Of a stretch of 6,929 nt of DNA, positions 1 through 6,633 are shown piece after piece. The first letter of the stretch is position 1. Each line of letters opens with the position of its first letter. The stretch comes from Methanothrix sp. (GTDB lineage: Archaea; Halobacteriota; Methanosarcinia; Methanotrichales; Methanotrichaceae): positions 1 through 6,929 of the forward strand of contig JAQVZT010000135.1 in NCBI GenBank assembly GCA_028708055.1. The letters are read 5' to 3'. The position numbers and the translations under genes are program-made. Under the pieces are notes generated by a model. The model ran no database searches. It worked only from the letters and a program-made list of their open reading frames with translations, and was not told the DNA's origin.

Positions 1-2
1 TG

Positions 3-1034
3 CGCAGCCGTGTCTGGCAGAGCTACTTAAATGGAAAATTCCATGATGATCAGATCAGTGAGCTGGCGGCCAAATTCAAATTCACAGCAGGTCAAATAGG
101 GGATGCCGTAAAAGAGTCCCGGAACCTGGCCGTTTTAGATGGAAGAGACAGAGAGAGCATAACCATAAAAGACCTCTACGAAGGCAGCAGGAATCAGTCC
201 AACCGCAAGATATCAACTCTGGCTAGAAGAATTGAGGCCAGGTACACCTGGGCTGATATCATCCTGCCCGAGGACAGGATCAGGCAGCTGAGGGAGGTAA
301 GCAACCACATCAAGCACAGGGGACTGGTCTATCACGATTGGAGATTCGATGGCAAGATGTCTCTTGGCAAAGGCCTGAATGTGCTCTTTCTGGGACCTTC
401 GGGCACTGGAAAGACCATGGCCGCAGAAGTCATGTCAACTGAACTTGGCCTCGACCTCTACAAAATCGATCTATCATCGATAGTAAGCAAATACATCGGC
501 GAGACCGAGAAGAACCTGAGCAGGATATTCAATGAGGCTGAGCAGAGCAACGCGATTCTCTTCTTTGATGAGGCTGATGCGCTCTTTGGAAAAAGGAGCG
601 AGGTCAGAGACTCTCATGACAGGTACGCCAATGTTGAGATAAGCTATCTGCTCCAGAAGATGGAAGAGCATGAGGGAGTCGTCATCATGGCCAGCAATCT
701 GAGCGGCAACATAGATGATGCCTTTCTTCGCAGGATGCATTTCAGAATAGAGTTTCCTTTCCCGGATGATGCATACCGGCTCAGGATATGGAAGAGCATG
801 ATGCCCGAGGGAGCACCACTGGCAGAGGATATTGATTACGAATTTCTTTCCAGAACGCTTAAGATTTCGGGGGGCAATATAAAGAACATAATTGTAAATT
901 CGGCTTTCCTGGCGGCGGACGATTCCAGGACTATCGAGATGAAGCATATCATAGCTGCTACCAAGAGGGAATACCAGAAGATGAAGATGGTCTGCAGTCA
1001 GAGTGAGTTTGGGAAATATTATGATTTAAAATAG
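3..1034 (+). CDS. eCIS-type tandem AAA+ ATPase, C-terminal 343 residues (5' partial)
   Basis: The frame is open from the left edge, so the true start lies outside the window; the ATG at 357 is internal. Window residues about 1-75 look like the end of a first, helical AAA lid. A linker follows (ARYTWADIILPED, about 84-96), then a complete AAA module at about 118-330. Visible motifs are Walker A GPSGTGKT (131-138, nt 393-416), the KYIGETEKNL segment, Walker B with ILFFDEAD (nt 567-578 encode DEAD), FGKRSEV, DRYANVE, a sensor-1 asparagine in MASNL, and paired arginines (AFLRRM) as arginine-finger candidates. The second module therefore appears able to hydrolyse ATP. These signatures match the large ATPase encoded with extracellular contractile injection systems (Afp15/Pvc15 type), thought to act on particle assembly or cargo loading in the cytoplasm. 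The DUF4157 gene starts 14 bases after the stop, which supports the assignment and suggests cotranscription. Another Cdc48-like role is possible but less likely. Confidence 0.93.
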   Translation, partial: RSRVWQSYLNGKFHDDQISELAAKFKFTAGQIGDAVKESRNLAVLDGRDRESITIKDLYEGSRNQSNRKISTLARRIEARYTWADIILPEDRIRQLREVSNHIKHRGLVYHDWRFDGKMSLGKGLNVLFLGPSGTGKTMAAEVMSTELGLDLYKIDLSSIVSKYIGETEKNLSRIFNEAEQSNAILFFDEADALFGKRSEVRDSHDRYANVEISYLLQKMEEHEGVVIMASNLSGNIDDAFLRRMHFRIEFPFPDDAYRLRIWKSMMPEGAPLAEDIDYEFLSRTLKISGGNIKNIIVNSAFLAADDSRTIEMKHIIAATKREYQKMKMVCSQSEFGKYYDLK

Positions 1035-1038
1035 GGTT

Positions 1039-1045
1039 GGGGGAG
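1039..1045 (+). promoter_or_regulatory. Ribosome binding site of the DUF4157 gene
   Basis: The G-rich GGGGGAG lies three bases before the ATG at 1049. It favours that ATG over the in-frame TTG at 1037, which lies next to or inside this site. It also shows that the gene has its own translation start just behind the ATPase stop. Confidence 0.55.
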
Positions 1046-1048
1046 ATT

Positions 1049-2359
1049 ATGGCAAAGAGTGCTGAAAGCGCAAATGAAACGAGCACTAAAGAAGCGAGCC
1101 AAACCAAGAATGATGAGATTAAGATGGACAAGCCCAAAGGCCAGTGCTGTCCACTGAAAAGATTAATACATGATATAAAGCAGAGAGGCGGAAAACCATC
1201 AATTGGCCGCTTATCTCTGAGGATGCATCAATTATCTGATTCAGATCGCGCATCTGCCATCAAGACTCTTCAAAGCACACATGGCAATAGGTATGTCCAA
1301 CGTATGGTTGACCAGGATCAGCCAGCAATTAGTTATCCCGGAGATGAATATGAGCAGGAAGCAAACAAGTTAGCAGAAAAGGCAATGGGCCTCTCGGAGG
1401 CATATGCCATTTTAGGCAAGTATCCATTGAACAATGAAAAACGTGGCCATGTTTTGGATGTCAACGGAGCTTCCTGGCAGTCTCCAGCAGCTAAGCCAAG
1501 AACTGATGGGTTGAATATTCTTCATAATGTTATGAGTTCATCTGGTCAACCACTAGACATAGACACGCGGGCCTTTATGGAGCCTCGATTCGGTCGAGAT
1601 TTTGGACAAGTACGCGTGCATACAGGCGCAGAGGCTGCAATGTCAGCTAAGGCGGTTAAGGCGCTTGCTTTTACGATTGGAAGCGACATATTTTTTGGGC
1701 AGGAGCAATATGCTCCGGGAACGCTTTCCGGAAGATCTCTGCTCGCCCACGAGCTTGCTCATGTAATTCAACCACATACGAGTAAGGGCATGCTCTTTCG
1801 TCAAGAGGATCCGAATGCAGAGACAGCTCGAGATAATCCCAGGGCTCAGGTGATAGCAGATTTAAATAAATGTGTCCAAGATGCAGACTTTTTTCTAAGA
1901 AACAAAATCGCTAACTCAGAAGTTGAATGCGAATACGAGATTAAAAGAAAAAGACAAAAATGGGAACTTGGAGGGGCGATAACAGGTGCATTTATCGGAG
2001 GCCAAGCTGGTCTCACTATAGGTGCTATTCCAGGAATAATTCGAAAAGATCCGGCATTGATGGAAGCAGGTGCTGCAGGAGGGCTGGTTTCAGGAATAGG
2101 CGCGGGATGGGGCATCGGCAAGGACGTTGGTGGATGGATAGCCGATTCTGTTTACACCAAAGAAGATGTTGATGAGTGCAAGGATAAGAAACTTAAAGAA
2201 TATGAGGACGAATTCGAGAAAACCGAACAATCATGCAAAGAACGATTTAACCCAGAAAATATCCCGATGCCACCACCTGAAAAGCCAATAAATGTCGAAG
2301 ATTTGCCGATCTATGAACCTCCTGGGATAAATGTTGAGGATCTTCCAATTGCGAAATAG
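1049..2359 (+). CDS. DUF4157 (HELAH) eCIS-associated protein with symmetrical double glycine-zipper hairpin
   Basis: This is a 436-aa product from the ATG at 1049. Residues 1-45 are polar and include a CC pair (33-34). Residues about 76-86 (THGNRYVQRM) and 97-115 (PGDEYEQEANKLAEKAMG) are the usual lead-in of DUF4157 proteins. The domain spans about 166-243 with MEPRFGRDFGQVRVHTG, AFTIGSDIFFG and LLAHELAHVIQ; the zincin-like HELAH is at 234-238 (nt 1748-1762). Only the HExxH is plain, and protease activity is not shown. Behind it lie a charged helix with C275 and C294, two hydrophobic helices with glycines at 309/313/317/321/325/329 and 341/345/349/353/357/361, and a charged helix with C377 and C396. 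A proline-rich tail repeats INVEDLPI. There is no signal peptide. DUF4157 proteins are known eCIS-associated candidate cargo, and the ATPase gene lies directly upstream. I infer a delivered effector whose active part is the membrane-active C-terminal hairpin. The gene is A+T-richer than the genes to its right. Confidence 0.92.
   Translation: MAKSAESANETSTKEASQTKNDEIKMDKPKGQCCPLKRLIHDIKQRGGKPSIGRLSLRMHQLSDSDRASAIKTLQSTHGNRYVQRMVDQDQPAISYPGDEYEQEANKLAEKAMGLSEAYAILGKYPLNNEKRGHVLDVNGASWQSPAAKPRTDGLNILHNVMSSSGQPLDIDTRAFMEPRFGRDFGQVRVHTGAEAAMSAKAVKALAFTIGSDIFFGQEQYAPGTLSGRSLLAHELAHVIQPHTSKGMLFRQEDPNAETARDNPRAQVIADLNKCVQDADFFLRNKIANSEVECEYEIKRKRQKWELGGAITGAFIGGQAGLTIGAIPGIIRKDPALMEAGAAGGLVSGIGAGWGIGKDVGGWIADSVYTKEDVDECKDKKLKEYEDEFEKTEQSCKERFNPENIPMPPPEKPINVEDLPIYEPPGINVEDLPIAK
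1748..1762 (+). other. HELAH motif of the DUF4157 domain
   Basis: These codons encode HELAH within LLAHELAHVIQ, the most conserved part of DUF4157. The HExxH pattern is that of zinc metallopeptidases. No clear third zinc ligand can be assigned by eye, so catalysis is uncertain. Confidence 0.85.
1871..2236 (+). other. Symmetrical C-x18-C / glycine-zipper hairpin domain
   Basis: This segment of the DUF4157 protein runs from C275 to C396. In order it has C275-x18-C294, a charged stretch (KRKRQKWE), six glycines every fourth residue (309-329), a turn with IIRKDPALM, six glycines every fourth residue (341-361), and C377-x18-C396. Measured from the turn at about 335, the cysteines sit at near-equal distances on both sides (41/42 and 60/61 residues). 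An antiparallel hairpin would therefore place C294 opposite C377 and C275 opposite C396. GxxxG repeats are known to pack membrane helices tightly; pore formation is inference. Confidence 0.7.
2288..2350 (+). repeat. Two INVEDLPI repeats, 39-base period
   Basis: Codons 2288-2311 and 2327-2350 both encode INVEDLPI, separated by YEPPG. The two copies differ at several bases, mostly third codon positions, so the peptide seems selected and not freshly duplicated. It may be a short docking motif; its role is unknown. Confidence 0.75.
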
Positions 2360-2478
2360 GCCACCAACTGTGTAGTCCAGAATTTCGAGACGGCACATAT
2401 GTGTCTCCTCGTATCTCTGACGGGATCGGCCTGTTTACTAAGAACGGTGGCATTGCCTATGCAGAAAAACATCTTTGA
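2338..2478 (+). pseudogene. Possible frameshifted C-terminal tail of the DUF4157 gene
   Basis: The frame one base behind that of the DUF4157 gene opens after a TGA at 2335-2337 and stays open to a TGA at 2476-2478. It overlaps the annotated end and runs through the gap. The translation is protein-like from 2359 on, including FRDGTYVSPR and GIGLFTKNGG, and ends IAYAEKHL. It has no ATG and no ribosome site. A single-base indel between 2338 and 2357 would attach it to the DUF4157 protein. No standard slippery heptamer is seen there, so an old mutation or a sequencing error is likelier than programmed frameshifting. The minus strand is also open in part here, so chance cannot be excluded. I do not recognise the peptide. 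Confidence 0.3.
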
Positions 2479-2537
2479 ATCCAATTGCCAGTGTCGCGGA
2501 TAAAGAAGAGATGCCAGGCATTCGCCGCGCTCTTCAC

Positions 2538-4685
2538 TCATTCGTTCTTTGCCGCCGGCAGTTCGTCCACCCCGCAGGCAGCGATCTTCTCAGCAAGCTT
2601 TGCCAGCACATCTTTTCTCATGCCGCCCACGAACTTGATCGATCCCACCACCAGGTGCCCGCCTCCGGAGACGCCTCCATTGGGAATTTCCTCCATCAGC
2701 TCCTTTACCATCTGGGGGATATTCATCTTCACCGCTCGGCTTCGCAGCACTGCAAAGTCAGGACCGTAACCGATGGTGACCACCGGCTTTCCGGCAAACT
2801 TCTTGCAGAGCAGATCATGCACCTCGCCGGATGTCTTGCCGGGCGGGGGGAAGGTGAACTTGTGGGCGAAGTTTTCCACATCCAGAACATTCATGATGAT
2901 GCCGTTGGGCAGTTTTGTGCTCTTGACATTGCCCATGCTGGCCCGGAGCTGCTCATCTATGGCAGAATTGGCCTGCTCGCATAAGAGCTCCACAACCCTC
3001 TGGTGGCGGTCGAGCCTTCCCAGGCACAGGATATCGTTGATGATCCCCCGCCCGTCATTGAAGCGCTGCCAGAATGCCTCGTAGTCCAGTGCGAGAGCAA
3101 CCTTCTTGAGGTCCTCCCGGTCGTATTTGTCCTCGACCAGCTTTATGTAAAGGGCGGCCTCTGGAGCCTCGCTCCTGTCTCCCACCGCGGAGACCGCAGG
3201 AAAATGACGGATCTTGCTTTCCACCGGAGGATAGATCATGCGGGCGATCTCGGTTGCCAGCATTCCCGTGGTCAGGCCGAAGTCGCCTCCGGCGTGCGCT
3301 GGATTGACGTGAGCGATGAGAAACTGATCCACGATCTTGTGAGGATGATGGTGATCGACGACCAGCATGTCCATGCCGTAGACCTGAGCCTGGCGCATGG
3401 CGGGCACATCCTCTTCTGTCGAGCCGTTGTCCATCAAGATGATGAGCGGCATCTTCTGGCCGTGCCTCGTCTGGTCCTCCAGTGCGTAGGTCAGATCCTT
3501 GGTCACATCCTCAAGCTCGTAAAACGGCGCCTTGCTAGGGGCCCGCCGGTAGTTATGGTACTCGGCATCCGGGCCGCCTGCCTCGGTTATGAGAGGCAAA
3601 ATGGCCATCTCGATAGCAACCGCCGCGGTGATTCCGTCGGCATCGGCATGATGGCGCAGCACAATTGGCTGGGACTTGAGTACCGCCCGGCGAATCTCCT
3701 TGGCCACCTGCTTCATGGCGGGCAGCAGCCTGGTCATGATCTCGCTTTTTACCAAAAACTCGGTCTTTGAGGGCTCAGCGCGCCGGTCGATTGCCTCTTC
3801 AATCAGGTCCTTTACAGTCGATGCCTCTTTGCCCCAGAGGCGTTTCATGGATTTGATCTCTACCTGCACCTGGTTGTTTCGCAGGCTCACCTCGCCGATG
3901 ACCCGCACCATCATATCACTGTCGATATCGGCATAAGCCCGCACCCCGGCTCTCTCAAAGGCGGCGCAGAATGCCAGGCCGCTGTCGTCCGCGATGGTGA
4001 AGATGGTAGGCCCGCCGGTCTGCTTGACCTGGATGACCTCTCCCTTGATCATGATCTGCTTGCCAACCTGTTTATGCAGATCAGCCGTCTTGGAGATAGG
4101 AAGCTCTTTTTCCACCTCTACGGTGTTGTATTCCGTGAGCGCTGCGGGCTCGAGCTCGATATTTCCGTTCGGGAGAATGTTCCGCACTGTGACGAAGACC
4201 GTTTCGCCCACGTCCGGCTTGCTCTTCAGATATTTATTATGGGCGAGGCCCCTCACGCTCTCGGAGAGGTCCACAAAGGCCCCAAAGCTGGCCAGACCAT
4301 TGACCCGTCCCTGATAGATCTCACCGATAACCAGATCCTTGACATCACAGGCAGGATCCAGAATATGGACGAGCGGCTTTTTGGCGCAGCGCTCGCATAG
4401 CTCTTTTTTGCTGGAGAGCCTGGTCTTGCAGACGACGCAAAGATACTCCCGCCCCAGACCATTGCAGTCCGGACAACTCTCCGTAATGGGGATCTTGCCG
4501 GTTCCCTGGCAGACGCTGCATTTGGTGCAGCCGCTATCAATCAGCTCTTTCATCGCCCTGTCTGATGCCTCGCCCAGGGAGATGGATTCGGTCTTTCCGC
4601 TGCCATTGCAGTTGGGACAGGGCTTGTCTCCTATCACCAGGTAGCCCTTGCCCAGACATTTCTCGCACAGGTTCATCCTGAGCAT
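2538..4685 (-). CDS. Archaeal RecJ-like DHH phosphoesterase with DnaJ-type zinc fingers, S1 and OB domains (COG1107 type)
   Basis: This is a 715-aa protein. Residues 7-30 carry CEKCLGKG and CPNCNGSG, and 56-78 carry CSVCQGTG and CPDCNGLG. These are DnaJ-like CxxCxGxG repeats, and CVVC/CERC at 83-100 form a further zinc knuckle. An S1 RNA-binding domain lies at about 117-178 (GEIYQGRVNGLASFGAFVDL) and an OB fold at about 207-283. The DHH domain has HADADG (346-351), LMDNGS (417-422), DHHHP (444-448) and VGDRSE (501-506). A DHHA1-like region ends in GGGH (674-677). The metal-binding motifs look intact, so a manganese-dependent nuclease or phosphodiesterase acting on RNA or single-stranded DNA is expected; the true substrate of this archaeal branch is not certain to me. 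The first ATG was chosen because AGGTG lies five bases upstream; Met4 at 4676 is less well placed. The gene is divergent from Trm56 and convergent with the DUF4157 gene. Confidence 0.95.
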   Translation of the reverse strand: MLRMNLCEKCLGKGYLVIGDKPCPNCNGSGKTESISLGEASDRAMKELIDSGCTKCSVCQGTGKIPITESCPDCNGLGREYLCVVCKTRLSSKKELCERCAKKPLVHILDPACDVKDLVIGEIYQGRVNGLASFGAFVDLSESVRGLAHNKYLKSKPDVGETVFVTVRNILPNGNIELEPAALTEYNTVEVEKELPISKTADLHKQVGKQIMIKGEVIQVKQTGGPTIFTIADDSGLAFCAAFERAGVRAYADIDSDMMVRVIGEVSLRNNQVQVEIKSMKRLWGKEASTVKDLIEEAIDRRAEPSKTEFLVKSEIMTRLLPAMKQVAKEIRRAVLKSQPIVLRHHADADGITAAVAIEMAILPLITEAGGPDAEYHNYRRAPSKAPFYELEDVTKDLTYALEDQTRHGQKMPLIILMDNGSTEEDVPAMRQAQVYGMDMLVVDHHHPHKIVDQFLIAHVNPAHAGGDFGLTTGMLATEIARMIYPPVESKIRHFPAVSAVGDRSEAPEAALYIKLVEDKYDREDLKKVALALDYEAFWQRFNDGRGIINDILCLGRLDRHQRVVELLCEQANSAIDEQLRASMGNVKSTKLPNGIIMNVLDVENFAHKFTFPPPGKTSGEVHDLLCKKFAGKPVVTIGYGPDFAVLRSRAVKMNIPQMVKELMEEIPNGGVSGGGHLVVGSIKFVGGMRKDVLAKLAEKIAACGVDELPAAKNE

Positions 4686-4690
4686 TGACG

Positions 4691-4695
4691 CACCT
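4691..4695 (-). promoter_or_regulatory. Ribosome binding site of the DHH gene
   Basis: On the minus strand AGGTG lies five bases before the ATG at 4685. This supports the longer start over the second ATG nine bases inside. The rest of the 79-base divergent gap must hold both promoters. Confidence 0.55.
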
Positions 4696-4734
4696 ATGGA
4701 ATTTAGCTATTTTGCAAGGACCGGACCGATTAAG

Positions 4735-4744
4735 ACTAAATAAG
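4735..4744 (+). promoter_or_regulatory. TATA-like promoter element of trm56
   Basis: ACTAAATAAG is centred about 26 bases before the ATG at 4765, the usual distance between an archaeal TATA box and the transcription start. No ribosome site precedes that ATG. Together these suggest a leaderless or near-leaderless transcript. This is inferred from spacing only. Confidence 0.45.
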
Positions 4745-4764
4745 ATGCCGCAATTGCAGTGGGC

Positions 4765-5307
4765 ATGGCAGTTGTGGTTTTGCGCATCGGCCACAGGCCG
4801 GAGAGAGACAAGAGGATCACCACCCATGTCGGCCTGGTGGCCAGGGCATTTGGGGCGGAGGAGATGCTGCTCTCGGGTCGCGATCCCCATGTGGAAGAGA
4901 GCCTGGCCGATGTGGCTGAGCGCTGGGGCGGGGGCTTTAGACTGCGTCCGGATGTCTCCTGGAAGGCAGAGACGGTGCGCTGGAAAGAGGCTGGCGGAAA
5001 GGTGGTTCATCTCACCATGTACGGTTCCAACCTGCCGGATGTGATCGACGAAATTCGCGAATGCGAGAATATTCTGGTAGTTGTGGGCGCAGAGAAGGTT
5101 CCTGCGGATATGTACGATCTGGCGGACTGGAATGTGGCGGTGGGAAACCAGCCCCATTCCGAGGTGGCGGCGCTCGCCGTCTTCCTGGACCGGCTCTTCA
5201 TGGGTAGAGAGCTCAAGGGCGAATTTGAGGGCGGCCTTAAAATTGTGCCATCTCCTCACGGAAAACAGGTCCTGTATCCTGAATATTGCCCGAAAAAAGA
5301 AGAGTAA
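4765..5307 (+). CDS. trm56: tRNA (cytidine(56)-2'-O)-methyltransferase, SPOUT family
   Basis: This 180-aa protein is the usual size for aTrm56. The N-terminal signature LRIGHRPERDKRITTHV (6-22) is highly characteristic, and GLVARAFGA follows. The knotted SAM-binding region shows VVVGAEKVP (105-113) and NVAVGNQPHSEVAALAVFLD (123-142). The enzyme methylates the 2'-hydroxyl of C56 in the T-loop of tRNA, in the cytoplasm, using S-adenosylmethionine; the elbow position stabilises tRNA folding. The family is archaeal. I chose the ATG at 4765 over the in-frame GTG at 4759, because the conserved start is MAVVVLRIGHRP and the TATA box fits a leaderless start there. The gene is divergent from the DHH gene and is followed 33 bases later by the ATP-grasp gene in the same direction. 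Confidence 0.96.
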   Translation: MAVVVLRIGHRPERDKRITTHVGLVARAFGAEEMLLSGRDPHVEESLADVAERWGGGFRLRPDVSWKAETVRWKEAGGKVVHLTMYGSNLPDVIDEIRECENILVVVGAEKVPADMYDLADWNVAVGNQPHSEVAALAVFLDRLFMGRELKGEFEGGLKIVPSPHGKQVLYPEYCPKKEE

Positions 5308-5340
5308 CCGGTAAGGGCCACGGCAAAAAAGAAAAACGCC

Positions 5341-6423
5341 ATGAGAATTCTGATAATCGGAATCAACGTCAGACACATTGTCCGCTCCGCGAGCCTGGCA
5401 GGCCATGAGGTCATCGCCGTAGATTGCTACTGCGACCTGGACCTGAAGAGATATGCAAAAGAGACTGCCAGAATGCCTCGCGAAGGTGCAGGCGATCTGC
5501 TGCAATTTTATGTGGACCAATTTTGCCCAGATGCCGTCGTCCTGGGACCGGGACTGGAAGAGGAATCCGTCAAAGATGCTCTCGTACTCAACAATCCTCA
5601 AGAGAAGACTGCTCAGGCATCGGATAAGCTGTGGCTGGCCGGCTGGCTGGAAAGGAATGGCTTTCCCTTCATAAAGACCCAGCCGCTCGAATCCCTGAGT
5701 GATCCTCTCTATCCGTTCCTTGTCAAGCCGCGCAAGGGCGCCGGAGGCGTGGGATGCAGAATAGTGCAGGATGCCTGCCAGCAGCAGGCCATCCGGCCAG
5801 AAGAGGAGCTCATCGCCCAGGAGCTGATCTCCGGCCTTCCTGCCAGCGTCTCGGTTATCGGCAATGGCGGAAAAGCGCGCGCCATCTCCTCAAACGAGCA
5901 GCTCATCGGCGTGCCCTGGGCGGGGGCAAAGGGACTCAGATACAGCGGCAACATCACGCCCCTGGAGGCCCCTCAGAGCGGCATGGAACGGATGGCTGAA
6001 GATATCATCTCCGGCCTGGGGCTGGTGGGCAGCAACGGTGTAGACTTCCTGCTCACTGAAAAAGGGCCTGTGGTAGTGGAGGTCAACAGCCGCTTTCAGG
6101 GCAGCCTGGACACTGTGGAGCTGTCCGGCGGAATGAATGTCTTCGAGGCGCACCTGCAATCCTTCCATGGAAAGCTCCCTCCAAAGCCGGCTCCGGCGAG
6201 CCGCAGCGCCGGCAGGATAATTCTCTATTCCCCATGCGACCAAACCATCGAGGCAGACCTGGTGAAGAACTGGACGGCGGATGTGCCTGCAACGGGATCG
6301 CGAATAGCCGCAGAAGATCCAATCCTCTCGATATTGGCCACAGGGGCAGGTAGAGAGGACGTACTAGCAAAGCTAAAGACGAGATCTGCTACGATCTGCG
6401 ATATGCTAAAAAAGGCAAAATGA
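5341..6423 (+). CDS. ATP-grasp domain ligase, substrate unknown
   Basis: This 360-aa protein has an N-terminal Rossmann-like pre-ATP-grasp part (ILIIGINVRHIVRSASLAGHEVIAVD, about 3-28 in outline; VVLGPGLEEES at 66-76). The ATP-grasp fold follows: a glycine-rich loop FLVKPRKGAGGVGCR (126-140), a hinge EELIAQELISG (155-165) expected to contact adenine, and the metal site VVVEVNSRFQGSLD (244-257) with E247 and N249. The last 70 residues form a small C-terminal domain. It resembles the archaeal ATP-dependent carboligase-like proteins (COG2232 type), which join a carboxylate to an amine or thiol through an acyl phosphate. The substrate cannot be read from the sequence; a coenzyme or modification pathway of methanogens is possible. 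The 33-base gap to trm56 suggests an operon, although no strong ribosome site precedes the ATG. No other start fits better. Confidence 0.9.
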   Translation: MRILIIGINVRHIVRSASLAGHEVIAVDCYCDLDLKRYAKETARMPREGAGDLLQFYVDQFCPDAVVLGPGLEEESVKDALVLNNPQEKTAQASDKLWLAGWLERNGFPFIKTQPLESLSDPLYPFLVKPRKGAGGVGCRIVQDACQQQAIRPEEELIAQELISGLPASVSVIGNGGKARAISSNEQLIGVPWAGAKGLRYSGNITPLEAPQSGMERMAEDIISGLGLVGSNGVDFLLTEKGPVVVEVNSRFQGSLDTVELSGGMNVFEAHLQSFHGKLPPKPAPASRSAGRIILYSPCDQTIEADLVKNWTADVPATGSRIAAEDPILSILATGAGREDVLAKLKTRSATICDMLKKAK

Positions 6424-6450
6424 GAGATTTGCCCGGGCTTTAGCGGGATT

Positions 6451-6579
6451 CTACCAGGATATTACTCTGTAGAGCCAGTTGCTTATCAGCGTCCAAGCTT
6501 TGACAAAGCCAGATCCTTTCTCCAGCTTCTTTCTGTCGCTCTCACTGTACTTATTCCCATCCTTCATCCAAGAGTCCAT
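6451..6579 (-). CDS. Possible 42-aa small protein
   Basis: A short minus-strand frame from the ATG at 6579 encodes a peptide with a charged front half (MKDGNKYSESDRKKLEKG) and a hydrophobic, aromatic rear half (GFVKAWTLISNWLYRVISW). The composition is more protein-like than that of the overlapping frames, and the rear half could be an amphipathic or membrane helix. An upstream TGA at 6595-6597 limits the frame. No strong ribosome site is seen, and the opposite strand is open here too. It could be a real small gene, the tail of a broken one, or chance. I do not recognise it. Confidence 0.25.
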   Translation of the reverse strand: MDSWMKDGNKYSESDRKKLEKGSGFVKAWTLISNWLYRVISW

Positions 6580-6605
6580 GAAAGGCCGTTCTTCTCATTT
6601 GAATT

Positions 6606-6633
6606 TAACAATGTCGGTGTAACAATGTCGGTG
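6606..6633 (+). repeat. Exact 14-base tandem duplication
   Basis: TAACAATGTCGGTG occurs twice head to tail (6606-6619 and 6620-6633). The length is not a multiple of three, so it shifts any frame crossing it. On the minus strand it joins two short frames that would otherwise run on as one to 6564. Confidence 0.9.

Noticed and set aside
1037..1048. TTG at 1037 as the start of the DUF4157 gene
   Set aside because: The TTG lies at the ribosome site itself, and the ATG at 1049 follows a G-rich site directly.
2387..2407. Imperfect inverted repeat (GAGAC ... GTCTC around ACATATGT) as a terminator
   Set aside because: It has a three-base bulge and almost no loop, no T-run follows, and it lies inside the open tail frame.
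2475..2984. Plus-strand frames of 169 and 94 aa opposite the DHH gene, and similar ones at 3003-4400
   Set aside because: They are antisense to a gene with clear conserved motifs and give no recognisable protein.
4537..5601. 354-aa minus-strand frame across the divergent region
   Set aside because: It overlaps three well-supported genes, and its translation is rich in H, Q and R without motifs, typical of a shadow frame.
6432..6447. Short inverted repeat CCCG ... CGGG after the ATP-grasp gene as a terminator
   Set aside because: The stem is only four bases and no T-run follows.
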